Positions 33,917-42,952 of a DNA stretch of 64,000 bases are shown piece after piece. Origin of the DNA: Anaerolineae bacterium. GTDB taxonomy: Bacteria > Chloroflexota > Anaerolineae > Anaerolineales > UBA4823. The stretch covers positions 62,001 to 126,000 of the forward strand of contig QOQU01000003.1 in NCBI GenBank assembly GCA_003327455.1. Direction: 5' to 3'. The notes below the pieces were generated by a model, which saw only the letters and a list, made by a program, of their open reading frames with translations, was not told the DNA's origin and made no database searches. The position numbers and the translations under genes were made by a program. Each line of letters opens with the position of its first letter. Position 1 is the first letter of the stretch.

Positions 33917-34021
33917 ATGTTGCCGTCCGAAGAACAGAGACAAGAAGAAGAGGCTCAATTCAGTACCATGAGCGAGAGTGAATGGGCAGAAATGATGTAT
34001 TATGAAGGTCTGGAGGGGTAA
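33917..34021 (+). CDS. Possible 34-residue acidic small protein
   Basis: ATG 33917 follows ATGGAGGTCTT, a good ribosome-binding site, and the frame runs to TAA at 34019-34021. The peptide begins MLPSEEQRQEEEAQ and ends EMMYYEGLEG: acidic, helical, no membrane segment. No family is recognised. Its 3' end overlaps a possible structured RNA at 34007-34071, so it may instead be a leader peptide or chance. A second, weaker frame of 30 codons lies at 33794-33886 without a ribosome-binding site. Confidence 0.4.
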   Translation: MLPSEEQRQEEEAQFSTMSESEWAEMMYYEGLEG

Positions 34022-34071
34022 CCTCATGGCGAATGAAGGGGGCAAAGCCTGTAGGGGGTGGTTTACCGACC
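34007..34071 (+). ncRNA. Possible compact c-di-GMP-I (GEMM-like) aptamer
   Basis: In order: GGTC (34007-34010), GGGGTAACC (34015-34023), a small hairpin TCAT/ATGA with a GNRA-like GCGA loop, GGGGGCAAAGCC (34038-34049), a very short CC/GG turn, and GGTTTACCGACC (34060-34071) whose GACC pairs with the opening GGTC. This resembles the GEMM core (GGGCAAACC, tetraloop hairpin, GACGCAAAGCC, GGTTACCGA), but the second hairpin is nearly missing. HD-GYP and L,D-transpeptidase genes lie just downstream. Resemblance judged by eye. Confidence 0.4.
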
Positions 34072-34253
34072 GAGAAAAAAAGACAGTAGCGTAATCCGAG
34101 CGCTCTTGTGCGAAAAGGGAGCTTGGGGCAGTATATTTGTCATGATCGCAGTTGATTACTAAGGAAACCAGAGTTGACCGGACAACCCTCAGGTTTTTTG
34201 TCCAGACTATTGGTATAATCTTTCCCAGACAGGTTCTTTAGAGGTAATCGGAT

Positions 34254-35252
34254 ATGCAGCGACGTGAATTCTTGAAGTTGGGTCTGGCAAGTTTGTTTTC
34301 GCTTGCCTTTACAAGTCAAAGGCGTTTTCGTCCTCTTGCGACTCTCCAGGACCAGCCGATTTTGCTCGGGAGAACGGTTAGTTCCCTGCGCTACTACGAC
34401 CGCCCAAGTTTGAAAGGGGTTGAGTTGGGGTATTACGTCACCGACACGGTGGTTAATATCTACGAGAGCCGCATCGGCGATCTCGAACCTCGCCATAACC
34501 CGATCTGGTTACGCACCGATCAGGGGTGGGTTCATTCCTCGGCGGTACAATTTGTGCGCAATGACCCGGCGACACCGCAAACGAATGTGCCCAATGGAGG
34601 GTTTCTGGGTGAAATCTGTGTCCCTTTTACGCAGGCCTGGACGCGCAAGGGAGACGGATTGAAGCGCAGTTACCGCTATTATTATGGCAGCACCCATTGG
34701 GTAACCTCCCTGACAACCGATAATTTTGGTAATCCCTGGTACGAGATTGTGGATGATTTGTTCGGCGGGTATCACTATATTGATGCAACGCATCTACGCG
34801 CCGTTGGCGAAGAGGAAGTAACCCCGATTCGTACTTCTGTGACTGATAAGAAAATCATCATCAAGTTAAGCGAACAAAAGTTGTATGCCTATGAAAATGG
34901 GCGGGTGATCCTGACGGCGCGTTGTTCGACCGGCACGTTTGAAGGAGATACACCTGTGGGGGAGTTCCGCGTTGAGCGCAAGCAACCCTCGCGGCACATG
35001 GCAGCCAACGAAGAACGCGGCAATGGCTTTGATCTGCCTGGAGTACCGTGGGTTTCATTTATCTCCTGGACGGGTGTCTCCATTCACGGCACTTACTGGC
35101 ATAACGATTACGGGCGACCACGCAGCCATGGCTGTATCAACCTCACCCCGGCTGCCTCGAAGTGGATCTATCGCTGGACATTGCCCAATGTGCCGCCGGG
35201 TGGAAATTATGTCGAATCCAAAGAAGGGACGCTGGTTCTGGTCGAGGCATAA
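34254..35252 (+). CDS. Tat-exported L,D-transpeptidase (YkuD domain)
   Basis: A 332-residue exported protein. The N-terminus QRREFLKLGLASLFSLAFTS is a twin-arginine signal (R-R-x-F-L-K). Residues ~45-195 look like SH3-type wall-binding segments (two D-R-T/W-V-H repeats). The YkuD catalytic domain spans ~205-332 with IHGTYWHNDYGRPRSHGCINL, His278 and nucleophile Cys294 in S-H-G-C-I-N. It would form or exchange peptidoglycan cross-links at the outer membrane-side or cell surface. ATG follows TTAGAGGTAATCGG. Its last 46 bases overlap the convergent HD-GYP gene, and a possible c-di-GMP aptamer lies upstream. Confidence 0.92.
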   Translation: MQRREFLKLGLASLFSLAFTSQRRFRPLATLQDQPILLGRTVSSLRYYDRPSLKGVELGYYVTDTVVNIYESRIGDLEPRHNPIWLRTDQGWVHSSAVQFVRNDPATPQTNVPNGGFLGEICVPFTQAWTRKGDGLKRSYRYYYGSTHWVTSLTTDNFGNPWYEIVDDLFGGYHYIDATHLRAVGEEEVTPIRTSVTDKKIIIKLSEQKLYAYENGRVILTARCSTGTFEGDTPVGEFRVERKQPSRHMAANEERGNGFDLPGVPWVSFISWTGVSIHGTYWHNDYGRPRSHGCINLTPAASKWIYRWTLPNVPPGGNYVESKEGTLVLVEA

Positions 35253-36220
35253 ATCGCCTGGATTTTGTTGAGTGCCCAGGCGCGCTGGAAGGCTTTGACC
35301 ACCTGCGGATCGAAGTGTGTGCCACTACACCTTAGGATCTCTTGATAGGCCTCTTCCAGAGCGCGCCCATCCCGGTAGGGGCGGTCGATGCTCATCGCGT
35401 CGAAGGAGTCAGCCACAGCAACGATACGGGCGCCTAAAGGGATTTCTTCTCCTTTCAAGCCGTCCGGGTAGCCGCTGCCATCCCAACGTTCGTGGTGGTG
35501 ACGGATGATCGGCGCTGCCGCAGCCAGGTAGGTAATATCCTTGATCATCTCTGCGCCGGTAATGGGATGTTGTCTCATCCTTTGCCATTCATCCTCCGTC
35601 AGTGGCGCAGATTTCAATAATACTTCATCTTGAATGACGATCTTGCCAATATCATGCAAGATTGAACCGAAACGAATTTGCTCGATCAGCCCGTCACGGC
35701 ATCCCATCTGTTGTGCAATTACCTGGGCATAAGCTGTAACCCGTTCAACATGACCCCGGGTGTAGGGATCGCGTACGTCGATTGCATTGGCAAGAGCGGT
35801 CAGGCTGTCTTCGTAAGCTTTGTGTAATTGGGCGAGTTTAATCTCCTGGGCGCGACTCAAGCGGGCGTGAACCGCGGTCAGCAGTTCCTGGCGGGTAAGA
35901 GGTTTGACGAGATAATCTTCTGCCCCCAGGGATTTACCAATAAGCACATCATCCTTTTCGCCTCGGGCGGTGAGAATCAGGAAAGGAATAGTAACCCATT
36001 CAGGGCGGGAACGAACTGCGCGTAGAAATTCAAAGCCGTCCATTTCCGGCATAGCGATATCCGAGAGAATCAGATCGGGATTAAACGTCGCCATTTCTTC
36101 CAGGGCTTCTTTTCCATTTGATGCACATAAGACGTGATAGCCCTCCACGGCTAGAATTTCGCGGATGCCATCCCGCAATACCTGGTTATCTTCGACAATC
36201 AAAATTGTCTCACCGCTCAT
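35207..36220 (-). CDS. Response regulator with HD-GYP phosphodiesterase domain
   Basis: A 337-residue protein. Residues 1-120 are a receiver domain: acidic ILIVEDN, phospho-acceptor Asp in LILSDIAMPEMDGFEF, Thr in LILTARG and Lys in DYLVKPL. Residues ~145-320 are HD-GYP: RDPYTRGHVERV, LHDIGKIVI (HD pair), HHHERWDGSGYPDGLKGEEIP (the GYP motif) and RIVAVADSFDAMSIDRPYR. HD-GYP enzymes hydrolyse c-di-GMP. No histidine kinase is adjacent. ATG 36220 has GGAGAG upstream. It converges on and overlaps the L,D-transpeptidase gene by 46 bp. Confidence 0.94.
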   Translation of the reverse strand: MSGETILIVEDNQVLRDGIREILAVEGYHVLCASNGKEALEEMATFNPDLILSDIAMPEMDGFEFLRAVRSRPEWVTIPFLILTARGEKDDVLIGKSLGAEDYLVKPLTRQELLTAVHARLSRAQEIKLAQLHKAYEDSLTALANAIDVRDPYTRGHVERVTAYAQVIAQQMGCRDGLIEQIRFGSILHDIGKIVIQDEVLLKSAPLTEDEWQRMRQHPITGAEMIKDITYLAAAAPIIRHHHERWDGSGYPDGLKGEEIPLGARIVAVADSFDAMSIDRPYRDGRALEEAYQEILRCSGTHFDPQVVKAFQRAWALNKIQAIYASTRTSVPSLDST

Positions 36221-36266
36221 GATTTACTCTCCGATTTACCGCTAATCAACAAAACCATTAAATTTT

Positions 36267-37262
36267 TTAAGGCAGAGCAACCGGTAAACCCGCAACGGGT
36301 TTTGCCTGCCGAACAGCCCGGACGATAGCCTGGGCAAATACTTCGGCCGCGAATGCGCCGACAATATTAACATCTGCCTTCTTCTCTCCTGTAGCAAGCG
36401 CAAAGATTGTATCCCCGTCGAGCATGGTGTGGGCTGGACGAACCGCTCGGGCGATCCCATCTTGAGCCATTTGGGCAACTTTGGTGATTTGTTCTTTGGA
36501 CAACCTGGCGTTGGTGACAACACAGCCGATCACGGTGTGACCGCGGCTGGCAAAAGACAAAATCGAACGACCAACGAAGCTTTTCATTACTTCGAGGGTG
36601 TCGGCAAAGGTTCCTTTTGTACCAATTCTTAGCCCTACCTTCTGAAGGCTGCGGGCGCCGGCAATGATCTGACCGCTTTGCGGGTCAATGATGTCACCAA
36701 AGGCATTTACAGCGACAACGGCACTGACCAGCACGCCCCCGCCGATTTCCATTCCGGCACAACCAAGGCCGCCTTTCATGGCTTGCCCGATGCCAAGAAT
36801 TTTTCCGACTGTTGCCCCCATGCCTGCCCCCACGTTCCCCTCTTCCACTTCATCCGTGGTGGCGTTGAGACAGGCTTGATACCCCATCGCCGCGTCGGGT
36901 CGGATTTTGGGGTTGCCGATGTTGAGGTCAAACAGGATGGCGGCTGGCACAATGGGGACTTTTGCCACTCCGGTATTGAAGCCGACGCCGCGTTCTTCCA
37001 GATAGCGCACCACGCCGCTCGCAGCGTCCAGTCCAAAAGCTGAACCGCCTGCCAGAACGACAGCATGGACAACGTCAACCAGATGAACAAGATGAAGGGC
37101 ATCGGTTTCGCGCGTCCCCGGTGCCCCGCCTCGCTGATCCACTCCCCCTACAGCGCCTTGTTCGCACAGGATCACGGTACATCCGGTAAGCGCTTCTTCA
37201 TCATGGGCATGACCGACGCGGATGCCCTTGATGGAAGTGGGAGTTATGCGTGATTTATTCAT
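36267..37262 (-). CDS. P1/S58 family peptidase (DmpA-like)
   Basis: A 331-residue member of the DmpA/BapA N-terminal-nucleophile peptidases, which release N-terminal residues or cleave beta-amino peptides and self-process. Seen: IKGIRVGHAHDEEALTGCTVILCEQGAVGGVDQRGGAPGTRETD split over residues ~10-55, then VVLAGGSAFGLDAASGVV, and a Gly-rich stretch VEEGNVGAGMGATVGKI; the nucleophile region near ITKVAQ/GCVVTNARLSK contains N-A rather than an obvious G-S, so the cleavage site is uncertain. Start at ATG 37262 (MNKSRITPTSIKG). Probably monocistronic. Confidence 0.85.
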   Translation of the reverse strand: MNKSRITPTSIKGIRVGHAHDEEALTGCTVILCEQGAVGGVDQRGGAPGTRETDALHLVHLVDVVHAVVLAGGSAFGLDAASGVVRYLEERGVGFNTGVAKVPIVPAAILFDLNIGNPKIRPDAAMGYQACLNATTDEVEEGNVGAGMGATVGKILGIGQAMKGGLGCAGMEIGGGVLVSAVVAVNAFGDIIDPQSGQIIAGARSLQKVGLRIGTKGTFADTLEVMKSFVGRSILSFASRGHTVIGCVVTNARLSKEQITKVAQMAQDGIARAVRPAHTMLDGDTIFALATGEKKADVNIVGAFAAEVFAQAIVRAVRQAKPVAGLPVALP

Positions 37263-37306
37263 TTTACCTAAGGATAGCAAAGAACCTGTAAATCGTCAAT
37301 AAAGGT

Positions 37307-37334
37307 TTGACAGAATGGGGCAATGCGGTATAAT
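37307..37334 (+). promoter_or_regulatory. Promoter of tRNA-Lys
   Basis: TTGACA (37307-37312), 16-bp spacer, TATAAT (37329-37334): both hexamers match consensus. Predicted start near 37341, five bases before the mature tRNA. Confidence 0.8.
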
Positions 37335-37345
37335 TTTACTGCACA

Positions 37346-37419
37346 GGCCCGTTAGCTCAACCCGGTAGAGCAGCTGACTCTTAATCAGTTGGTTGCAGGT
37401 TCGAGTCCTGCACGGGTCA
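37346..37419 (+). tRNA. tRNA-Lys (anticodon CTT)
   Basis: A complete 74-nt cloverleaf. The acceptor stem pairs 37346-37352 with 37412-37418 (one G-U), followed by discriminator A37419; CCA is not encoded. The D arm contains AGCTCAACCCGGTAGAGC; the anticodon stem 37373-37377/37385-37389 encloses loop CTCTTAA with CTT at 37380-37382, which reads AAG; the T arm is GCAGG-TTCGAGT-CCTGC. Driven by its own consensus promoter. No integrase or attachment-site duplication is visible beside it. Confidence 0.96.
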
Positions 37420-37505
37420 CCTGAATATCGAGGGTGAAAGTGACCGAGATGGGGGACATTATTAAGGCGTTGGCTTACAAAATTGTAAGGATTAACCAAA
37501 AGGTA

Positions 37506-37653
37506 TTGTTAAATTAATCTTTTTGGGGATAATTGCAGAATGTGACCCTGATTTCTGGGCACAATTCACTCACGTTGGGGATTCGTCCTGCATCAATCTT
37601 GCAACATCCTCTGTGGGTTTCTGCCCTTCATTTCCATCAGGGCATTTTTTCTT
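37506..37653 (+). ncRNA. Promoter-to-terminator unit upstream of the sensor gene (small RNA or attenuated leader)
   Basis: TTGTTA (37506-37511), 16-bp spacer and GATAAT (37528-37533) could start a transcript near 37540. It would meet an intrinsic terminator at 37622-37653: TGCCCT pairs with AGGGCA and is followed by TTTTTTCTT. The ~110 nt between contain no coding frame. Either a small RNA, or a leader whose terminator controls read-through into the sensor gene at 37683. The same terminator may also end the tRNA transcript. Confidence 0.45.
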
Positions 37654-37682
37654 TACCATAAAGTTTTGAAGAGTGATTATGG

Positions 37683-40600
37683 ATGCGAGTAATTTATTTA
37701 AGAATCAAAACTCTTATCAATGAGTGTTTGTATATGGCTGAGGATAAAAACATTTCTTTCCCGGATTCAATGCCTCCCTTTTTACATAGTCCGTTACTTA
37801 TGTCTCTTAGCCAGGCTATTTATAGAAGCACAACTGCTAACACACCGGAGGAATTGCTTTCGGTTATTTCTGAAGAGCTTCAGAGATATGATATTGCCTG
37901 TGCATTGTTCTTACTTGATAAATCCTTGAGCCAAATTAGCCCTCGTTACATCAGTGAGAATATTAAGGCAATTCCGTTTATTGAAAATCTGGTTGGTCTG
38001 AATTATGAAGAGTATTCTATTCCGATAGAAACCGTACCGCAATTTAAGCACGTTCTTCATTCGAAAAGTCCATTTCTTATAAAGGATTGTACTGAAGTTG
38101 TCAGGAGTTGGCTACCCTCGAACTTCAGGCATCTCTCACGCCAAATCGCAGAGATGTTGAAACTGCCGGCAATTATCCTCTCACCTTTTACGGTGGAAGG
38201 AGAGATTCTCGGAGTATTCGCAATCGCATCTCCCTCTCTGAGTGAGCAGGATTTTCCTGCTGTACAGTCTTTCTCCACTTTGATCGCTGCAATGTGGAAG
38301 CGAGCAGAAGTATTTGCAAATGCACTGGAGGATATCGAGCGGCGGAAAAGCCTTGAACACGCTTTAAGACAGAGTGAACAACGCTATCGCATCCTGGTGG
38401 ATTTTAGCCCAGATGGTGTATTGGTTGTAAAAGATGGAAGAGTTGTCTTTGCCAACCCTTCCGCTTTCTATTTATTCGGCGCCAGCGATCCGGATGATTT
38501 ACTTGGAAAAAACCTTGATTCACTGAGCTCGCCGGAGTGGTTAGGGTTATCTATAGGGCGATTGAGCGATCTTGTTCAGTCCACAAATGAATCATCTCCC
38601 CGCCTAGAAAGTCAAATAAATCGTATGGATGGTTCAAGGGTAGATGTAGAACTTACGGCTATTCCTGTTCAATTCGATGGGGAAGCCGCTGTGCAGATCG
38701 TTCTTCACGATATAACCGAGCGGCGTCAACTTGAAACCTCTTTACGTGAAAGCGAGGAAAGATATCGTCTTTTAACCGAGTCCTCTATGACCGGAGTTTA
38801 TCTTATTCAAGATGGTCTATTCCGGTATGTAAATCGAGCGATGGCTTCGATTTTTGGTTATGAAATCGAGGAAATTATCAACCGCTTGGGCCCATTTGAT
38901 TTAACCCATCCTGAAGATCACCCTCTGGTGTCCGAAAATATTCGTTTACGGGTAGATAATATTGTTGATGATATTCGTTATTCTTTTCGTGGGATTAGAA
39001 AAGACGGGCAGGTGATTCACGTTGAGGTACACGGTCGGCGGATTGAATATGGTGGCAAAGTTGGGATTATCGGGACTCTGCTCGATATTACCGAACAGGT
39101 TCGCCATGAGATCGCTTTACGGGAAACAGAAAAGTTCTTGAGAACAATCATCGAACAAATCCCGGTTGTGGTGTATACCGAAGATGCTTCTGATGGTCAT
39201 CTACGTTTCATCAGTTCACAGGTGGAGAAACTAAGCGGTTATCCGGTTGAGGACTGGCTAAAGCGAGCAGATTTTTGGAAAACGATTCTTCACCCTGCCG
39301 ATCGAGAACGTGTGATTGAACTGGATAAGAGGACAAATGAAAGCGGTGAAATGTTCTCGGTGGATTATCGTCTGATCACTGCGAGCGGGGATGAAGTGTG
39401 GGTGCGCGACGAAGCTGTTCTGGTCAAGGATGAAGCAGGGTATCCTTTGTACTGGCAGGGAATTATGCTGGATATCACCGACCAGAAGCATCATGAACAA
39501 GAAATTGAAGCCCTGGGCAGGCTTGCTCGCCTCTCGCTTGAAACAGTAGACCTGTCTTCTCTCTTAGAAGGAGTCTTGCAGGCAGCGATTCATGCAATTG
39601 ATCCCGCTGAGAAGGGCGCGATTCTTCTCCTCAACGAATCCGGAGAATTGATGATCAAGGCAATGGTTGGATATTCTGATCCACGTATCCAATTCGCCAG
39701 TTTTCCAATCCATCAAGGCTATTCGGCAAGCTGTTTCCGCAAGAGACGTAGTATGATCATCCAGGATGCCAGAGGAAACGAGGAATACCGTTATGATGGG
39801 GAGATAGAGGAGATGGTTGCTGTCCAAAGTGCAATCGTTTCTCCTCTTATTGCCCGGGGTAACTTAATCGGCGTAATTTCTTTAGAAAATATTACTCGTA
39901 AGAATGCATTTACAGAACATGATCTGAGGGTTTTAGAAAATCTTGCAGCTACAGCTGCGCTCTTAATCGAACGATCGATGTTACTGGATGATCTACAACG
40001 CCATGTCGATCATCAGATGGCGATTAATTCGATTCTCTTGGCTGCCAGTCGCACCAACGACCTGCAGTCCATCATGGAGATTGTGCTTGATCATCTATTA
40101 CAAGCAATGAAATTGGAGATAGGAGCAATCTGGATCAATGATCCATCCAGCGGGCAACATCTGAGTGCCACACGCTGTTTGCCTGAGAAGATGATCAGGG
40201 GTATTCAGGAATTGGTTGCCTGGCATTCGATAGATTTAACAGAATTGGAAGTCGTTGATAATAATGATAAATTTCGTGACTCCAACATATCCCCATTGCT
40301 TGATTATCTTGGGATGCAAGCGTATGTTGCTGCTCCTTTGGTTGTTAATGAAAGGCGAATCGGTGGTATCGCCATTGCCGATACGAAACCCCATTCATGG
40401 TCTCGGGATGAATTGAGTCTGATCGATACATTGGGTCATCAGGTTGGTGTATTGATTCACCGTGGGCGGCTATTCGAACAAACCCAGAAACAAATCGGTC
40501 GGCTGGAAGCGGTATATCGGATCTCAACCGAATTGCGTGTAGCTCAAGATGTTGACGAAGCATTACCTATCCTTCTTGAACAAACTCTGCAATCAATCAA

Positions 40601-42080
40601 TGCTGAGGCGGGAGGAATCCTGCTTTATGATCCCGAGACAAATCGGTATTATCCCAGATCAGCCTGTGGTTGGATGAAGGATTTATTTGAAAACATTGCG
40701 GATGGTATAGAAATCTCTTTCGAAACCAAGAAAATTCATATCGTGGAGAATTTTTTTGAGGAATCTCCTTGGAAGTGGTCTTCCATTCATCCAGTTTCGA
40801 TATATCCTGGTGGAGTAAGTGTACCTTTATTTACAACCTCTCATCCTGTTGGTTTAATGCTCCTTTCTTTCCCCAATCCTCATCGTCTTGATGGGCAGGA
40901 GTTGGCTTTGCTCGAGTCGATTGCCGATATTGCTACCAGCGCTATCCAGCGTATGAAGTTATATGAAGCGACTTTAGCACAATTAGAGAAGCTCAACGCC
41001 CTGCGTGAGATCGACCGCTTGATAGCTTCAGGATATGATCCGACAGTAATTTTTGACACTGTTCTATTGCAAGTCTTGCAGATATTAGACGTAGATGCAG
41101 CCAGTATCTATCTATATAATTCGGCGGCTCAGTGGCTTGAGAGAGTGGCATTAAAAGGGTTCAAAAATGCACCCCTATATAAGACGAAAGTTCATCTAAA
41201 CCAATGTCTGGCGGCTGAGGCGATTCTGCGAAGAGAAGCGATAATCATTCCCAATCTGTCACAAAAGACGCCACTTTGCGAACAACAACTGTTCCTTCTC
41301 CAGGAAGGATTTACCACCTACTGCGCTCAACCGTTCGAGAGCAAAGGGCAGATTAAAGGTGTGCTGGAAATTGTTACTCGAAGCGAAAAAAAGCTCTCGG
41401 CTGAATGGAAAGAATTTCTCGAGACGATAGCCCAACAGTTAGTCATAGCGATTGAGAATGCGCAACTCATCCAAGACCTGCATCGCACCAATGCAGAACT
41501 TATTTCGGCCTACGATGCAACTATCGAAGGATGGTCGAGGGCATTGGATTTACGCGATCGTGAAACTGAAGGACATACTCAACGGGTGACCGAAAGGGTT
41601 TTGCAACTGGCGTTAGCGGTAGGAATCAAAGCAGATGAACTGATTCACCTGCGGCGCGGTGCCATTCTACATGATATTGGCAAAATGGGGATTCCCGATC
41701 GCATCCTCTTGAAGCCAGGCCCACTGACAGAAGAAGAGTGGAGAATCATGCGAAAACATCCTATCTATGCCTATGAAATGCTCTCATCGATTGATTATTT
41801 AAGGCCAGCGTTGGATATCCCATATTGTCATCACGAAAAGTGGGATGGTACGGGTTATCCAAGGGGTCTTAAGGGCGAGGCGATCCCATTGGTAGCGCGC
41901 CTGTTTGCGGTGGTGGATGTCTTCGATGCGTTGACCAGTGATCGTCCATATCGAAAAGCATGGTCACGGGAAAGGGCTTTGGCATATATCCGGGAGCAAA
42001 GTGGAAAACATTTCGATCCAGAAGTGGTGCGGATATTTCTAAAAATTTTAGAAAATGGTGGATGGGAAGGAAGTAAATAG
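37683..42080 (+). CDS. Large multi-sensor PAS/GAF protein with HD-GYP output
   Basis: A 1465-residue soluble protein with no membrane helix. Order: GAF-like (~45-210), PAS (~235-350, SPDGVLVVKDGRVVFANPS), PAS (~360-475, YLIQDGLFRYVNRAMASIFGY), PAS with PAC (~485-605), then four GAF domains (~625-780, ~800-960, ~970-1120, ~1130-1270), and HD-GYP (~1290-1460). The output motifs are intact: RDRETEGHTQRV, LHDIGKMGIPD, CHHEKWDGTGYPRGLKGEAIP and DVFDALTSDRPYR, indicating c-di-GMP hydrolysis controlled by up to eight sensor domains. ATG 37683 gives the longest form; ATG 37734 is possible. The gene is visibly more AT-rich than its neighbours. Confidence 0.92.
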   Translation: MRVIYLRIKTLINECLYMAEDKNISFPDSMPPFLHSPLLMSLSQAIYRSTTANTPEELLSVISEELQRYDIACALFLLDKSLSQISPRYISENIKAIPFIENLVGLNYEEYSIPIETVPQFKHVLHSKSPFLIKDCTEVVRSWLPSNFRHLSRQIAEMLKLPAIILSPFTVEGEILGVFAIASPSLSEQDFPAVQSFSTLIAAMWKRAEVFANALEDIERRKSLEHALRQSEQRYRILVDFSPDGVLVVKDGRVVFANPSAFYLFGASDPDDLLGKNLDSLSSPEWLGLSIGRLSDLVQSTNESSPRLESQINRMDGSRVDVELTAIPVQFDGEAAVQIVLHDITERRQLETSLRESEERYRLLTESSMTGVYLIQDGLFRYVNRAMASIFGYEIEEIINRLGPFDLTHPEDHPLVSENIRLRVDNIVDDIRYSFRGIRKDGQVIHVEVHGRRIEYGGKVGIIGTLLDITEQVRHEIALRETEKFLRTIIEQIPVVVYTEDASDGHLRFISSQVEKLSGYPVEDWLKRADFWKTILHPADRERVIELDKRTNESGEMFSVDYRLITASGDEVWVRDEAVLVKDEAGYPLYWQGIMLDITDQKHHEQEIEALGRLARLSLETVDLSSLLEGVLQAAIHAIDPAEKGAILLLNESGELMIKAMVGYSDPRIQFASFPIHQGYSASCFRKRRSMIIQDARGNEEYRYDGEIEEMVAVQSAIVSPLIARGNLIGVISLENITRKNAFTEHDLRVLENLAATAALLIERSMLLDDLQRHVDHQMAINSILLAASRTNDLQSIMEIVLDHLLQAMKLEIGAIWINDPSSGQHLSATRCLPEKMIRGIQELVAWHSIDLTELEVVDNNDKFRDSNISPLLDYLGMQAYVAAPLVVNERRIGGIAIADTKPHSWSRDELSLIDTLGHQVGVLIHRGRLFEQTQKQIGRLEAVYRISTELRVAQDVDEALPILLEQTLQSINAEAGGILLYDPETNRYYPRSACGWMKDLFENIADGIEISFETKKIHIVENFFEESPWKWSSIHPVSIYPGGVSVPLFTTSHPVGLMLLSFPNPHRLDGQELALLESIADIATSAIQRMKLYEATLAQLEKLNALREIDRLIASGYDPTVIFDTVLLQVLQILDVDAASIYLYNSAAQWLERVALKGFKNAPLYKTKVHLNQCLAAEAILRREAIIIPNLSQKTPLCEQQLFLLQEGFTTYCAQPFESKGQIKGVLEIVTRSEKKLSAEWKEFLETIAQQLVIAIENAQLIQDLHRTNAELISAYDATIEGWSRALDLRDRETEGHTQRVTERVLQLALAVGIKADELIHLRRGAILHDIGKMGIPDRILLKPGPLTEEEWRIMRKHPIYAYEMLSSIDYLRPALDIPYCHHEKWDGTGYPRGLKGEAIPLVARLFAVVDVFDALTSDRPYRKAWSRERALAYIREQSGKHFDPEVVRIFLKILENGGWEGSK

Positions 42081-42270
42081 AATGTGTGGTGCTCGATCCT
42101 TTGAAAGTAAAAAACGGTTAAATAATTTTGGGATCACTGCTGAAAAGAGGTATAAATAAATAATCATGCTTACTCAAAAGAGCATCCGCCATCCGTTGTA
42201 CATGCTATACATGGATTGTAAAGGTATGCCCATTTTTTACTGAAACGCCTTTTTCTGGTGGGTAAGTGTC

Positions 42271-42951
42271 TCAGGGGTGGATGATGATCTCAGGCAGTTG
42301 ATTGACATCCTCAATCACTTCATCAGCTCCGGCTGCCCAGAGTTCTTTTTCTTCTCCAAACCCACTTAATACCCCAACCGTCTGAGCCCCGGCGATTTTC
42401 CCGGCCTGAATATCCACAGTGGTATCTCCCACCATCAGGCATTCCGTTGGGCTTACCTTGAGTTGTTCTGCAACCCACAGGATGGGGTCGGGAAAAGGTT
42501 TGGTATGGTGGGTCGTTTCTGCGCTGGCATGGCATTTGAGTATAGAGGCCAGTTGCATCTGGTCAATAAAGGATTGGGTCAGGTGAGCTTCTCGCACACT
42601 GATGATGGCGAGCGGATAATACCTGGCGAGCTCCAGTAGGGTCTCTTGAACCCCAGCGATTGGTTTCCAGAGCGGTTTTTTCCTTTTACTTTGCGGCAGC
42701 GCTTTGATCCGCAGGCGATAGAACCATTCGTCGCAGTCAATTCGATCGAGAAAATTAAGTACCCTATTTGCCGGTGTTTCCAGTGTCATAATCAACTTGC
42801 GGGCGATCTGGAGACGTCTTTGCTGCGGGCAGGTAAATAGAAGAAAGGACAGAAATTTTGCGGATTTCTCTACCATGAGATCGTCGGTGTCTGCTAGTGT
42901 GCCATCAATATCAAAGCAGATTGCCTTTATCCGCTGGAGGTCAAGGGGCAT
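42271..42951 (-). CDS. HAD-family phosphatase (phosphoglycolate phosphatase-like)
   Basis: A 226-residue HAD hydrolase. Motif I is ICFDIDGTLADTDD (nucleophile Asp, acid/base Asp); a helical C1 cap follows (residues ~20-95); motif II is the Ser of LAIISVREAHL, motif III the Lys of TTHHTKPFPDPIL, and motif IV MVGDTTVDIQAGKIAG. This fits Gph-type small-molecule phosphatases. The start abuts the stop of a 60-residue membrane protein gene by one base, implying co-expression. The 190-bp interval 42081-42270 downstream holds nothing recognisable. Confidence 0.9.
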   Translation of the reverse strand: MPLDLQRIKAICFDIDGTLADTDDLMVEKSAKFLSFLLFTCPQQRRLQIARKLIMTLETPANRVLNFLDRIDCDEWFYRLRIKALPQSKRKKPLWKPIAGVQETLLELARYYPLAIISVREAHLTQSFIDQMQLASILKCHASAETTHHTKPFPDPILWVAEQLKVSPTECLMVGDTTVDIQAGKIAGAQTVGVLSGFGEEKELWAAGADEVIEDVNQLPEIIIHP

Positions 42952-42952
42952 G

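Noticed and set aside
33722-34045. 107-residue minus-strand frame in the 33657-34253 interval
   Set aside because: Composition is irregular, there is no ribosome-binding site, and it conflicts with better plus-strand signals (small frame and aptamer-like RNA).
36678-37043. Plus-strand frame opposite the P1 peptidase gene
   Set aside because: Shadow of a well-supported gene; His-rich and Gly-rich content is simply the reverse complement of the peptidase coding sequence.
37420-37500. Attachment site at the 3' end of tRNA-Lys
   Set aside because: No direct repeat of the tRNA 3' end and no integrase gene is visible in the window.
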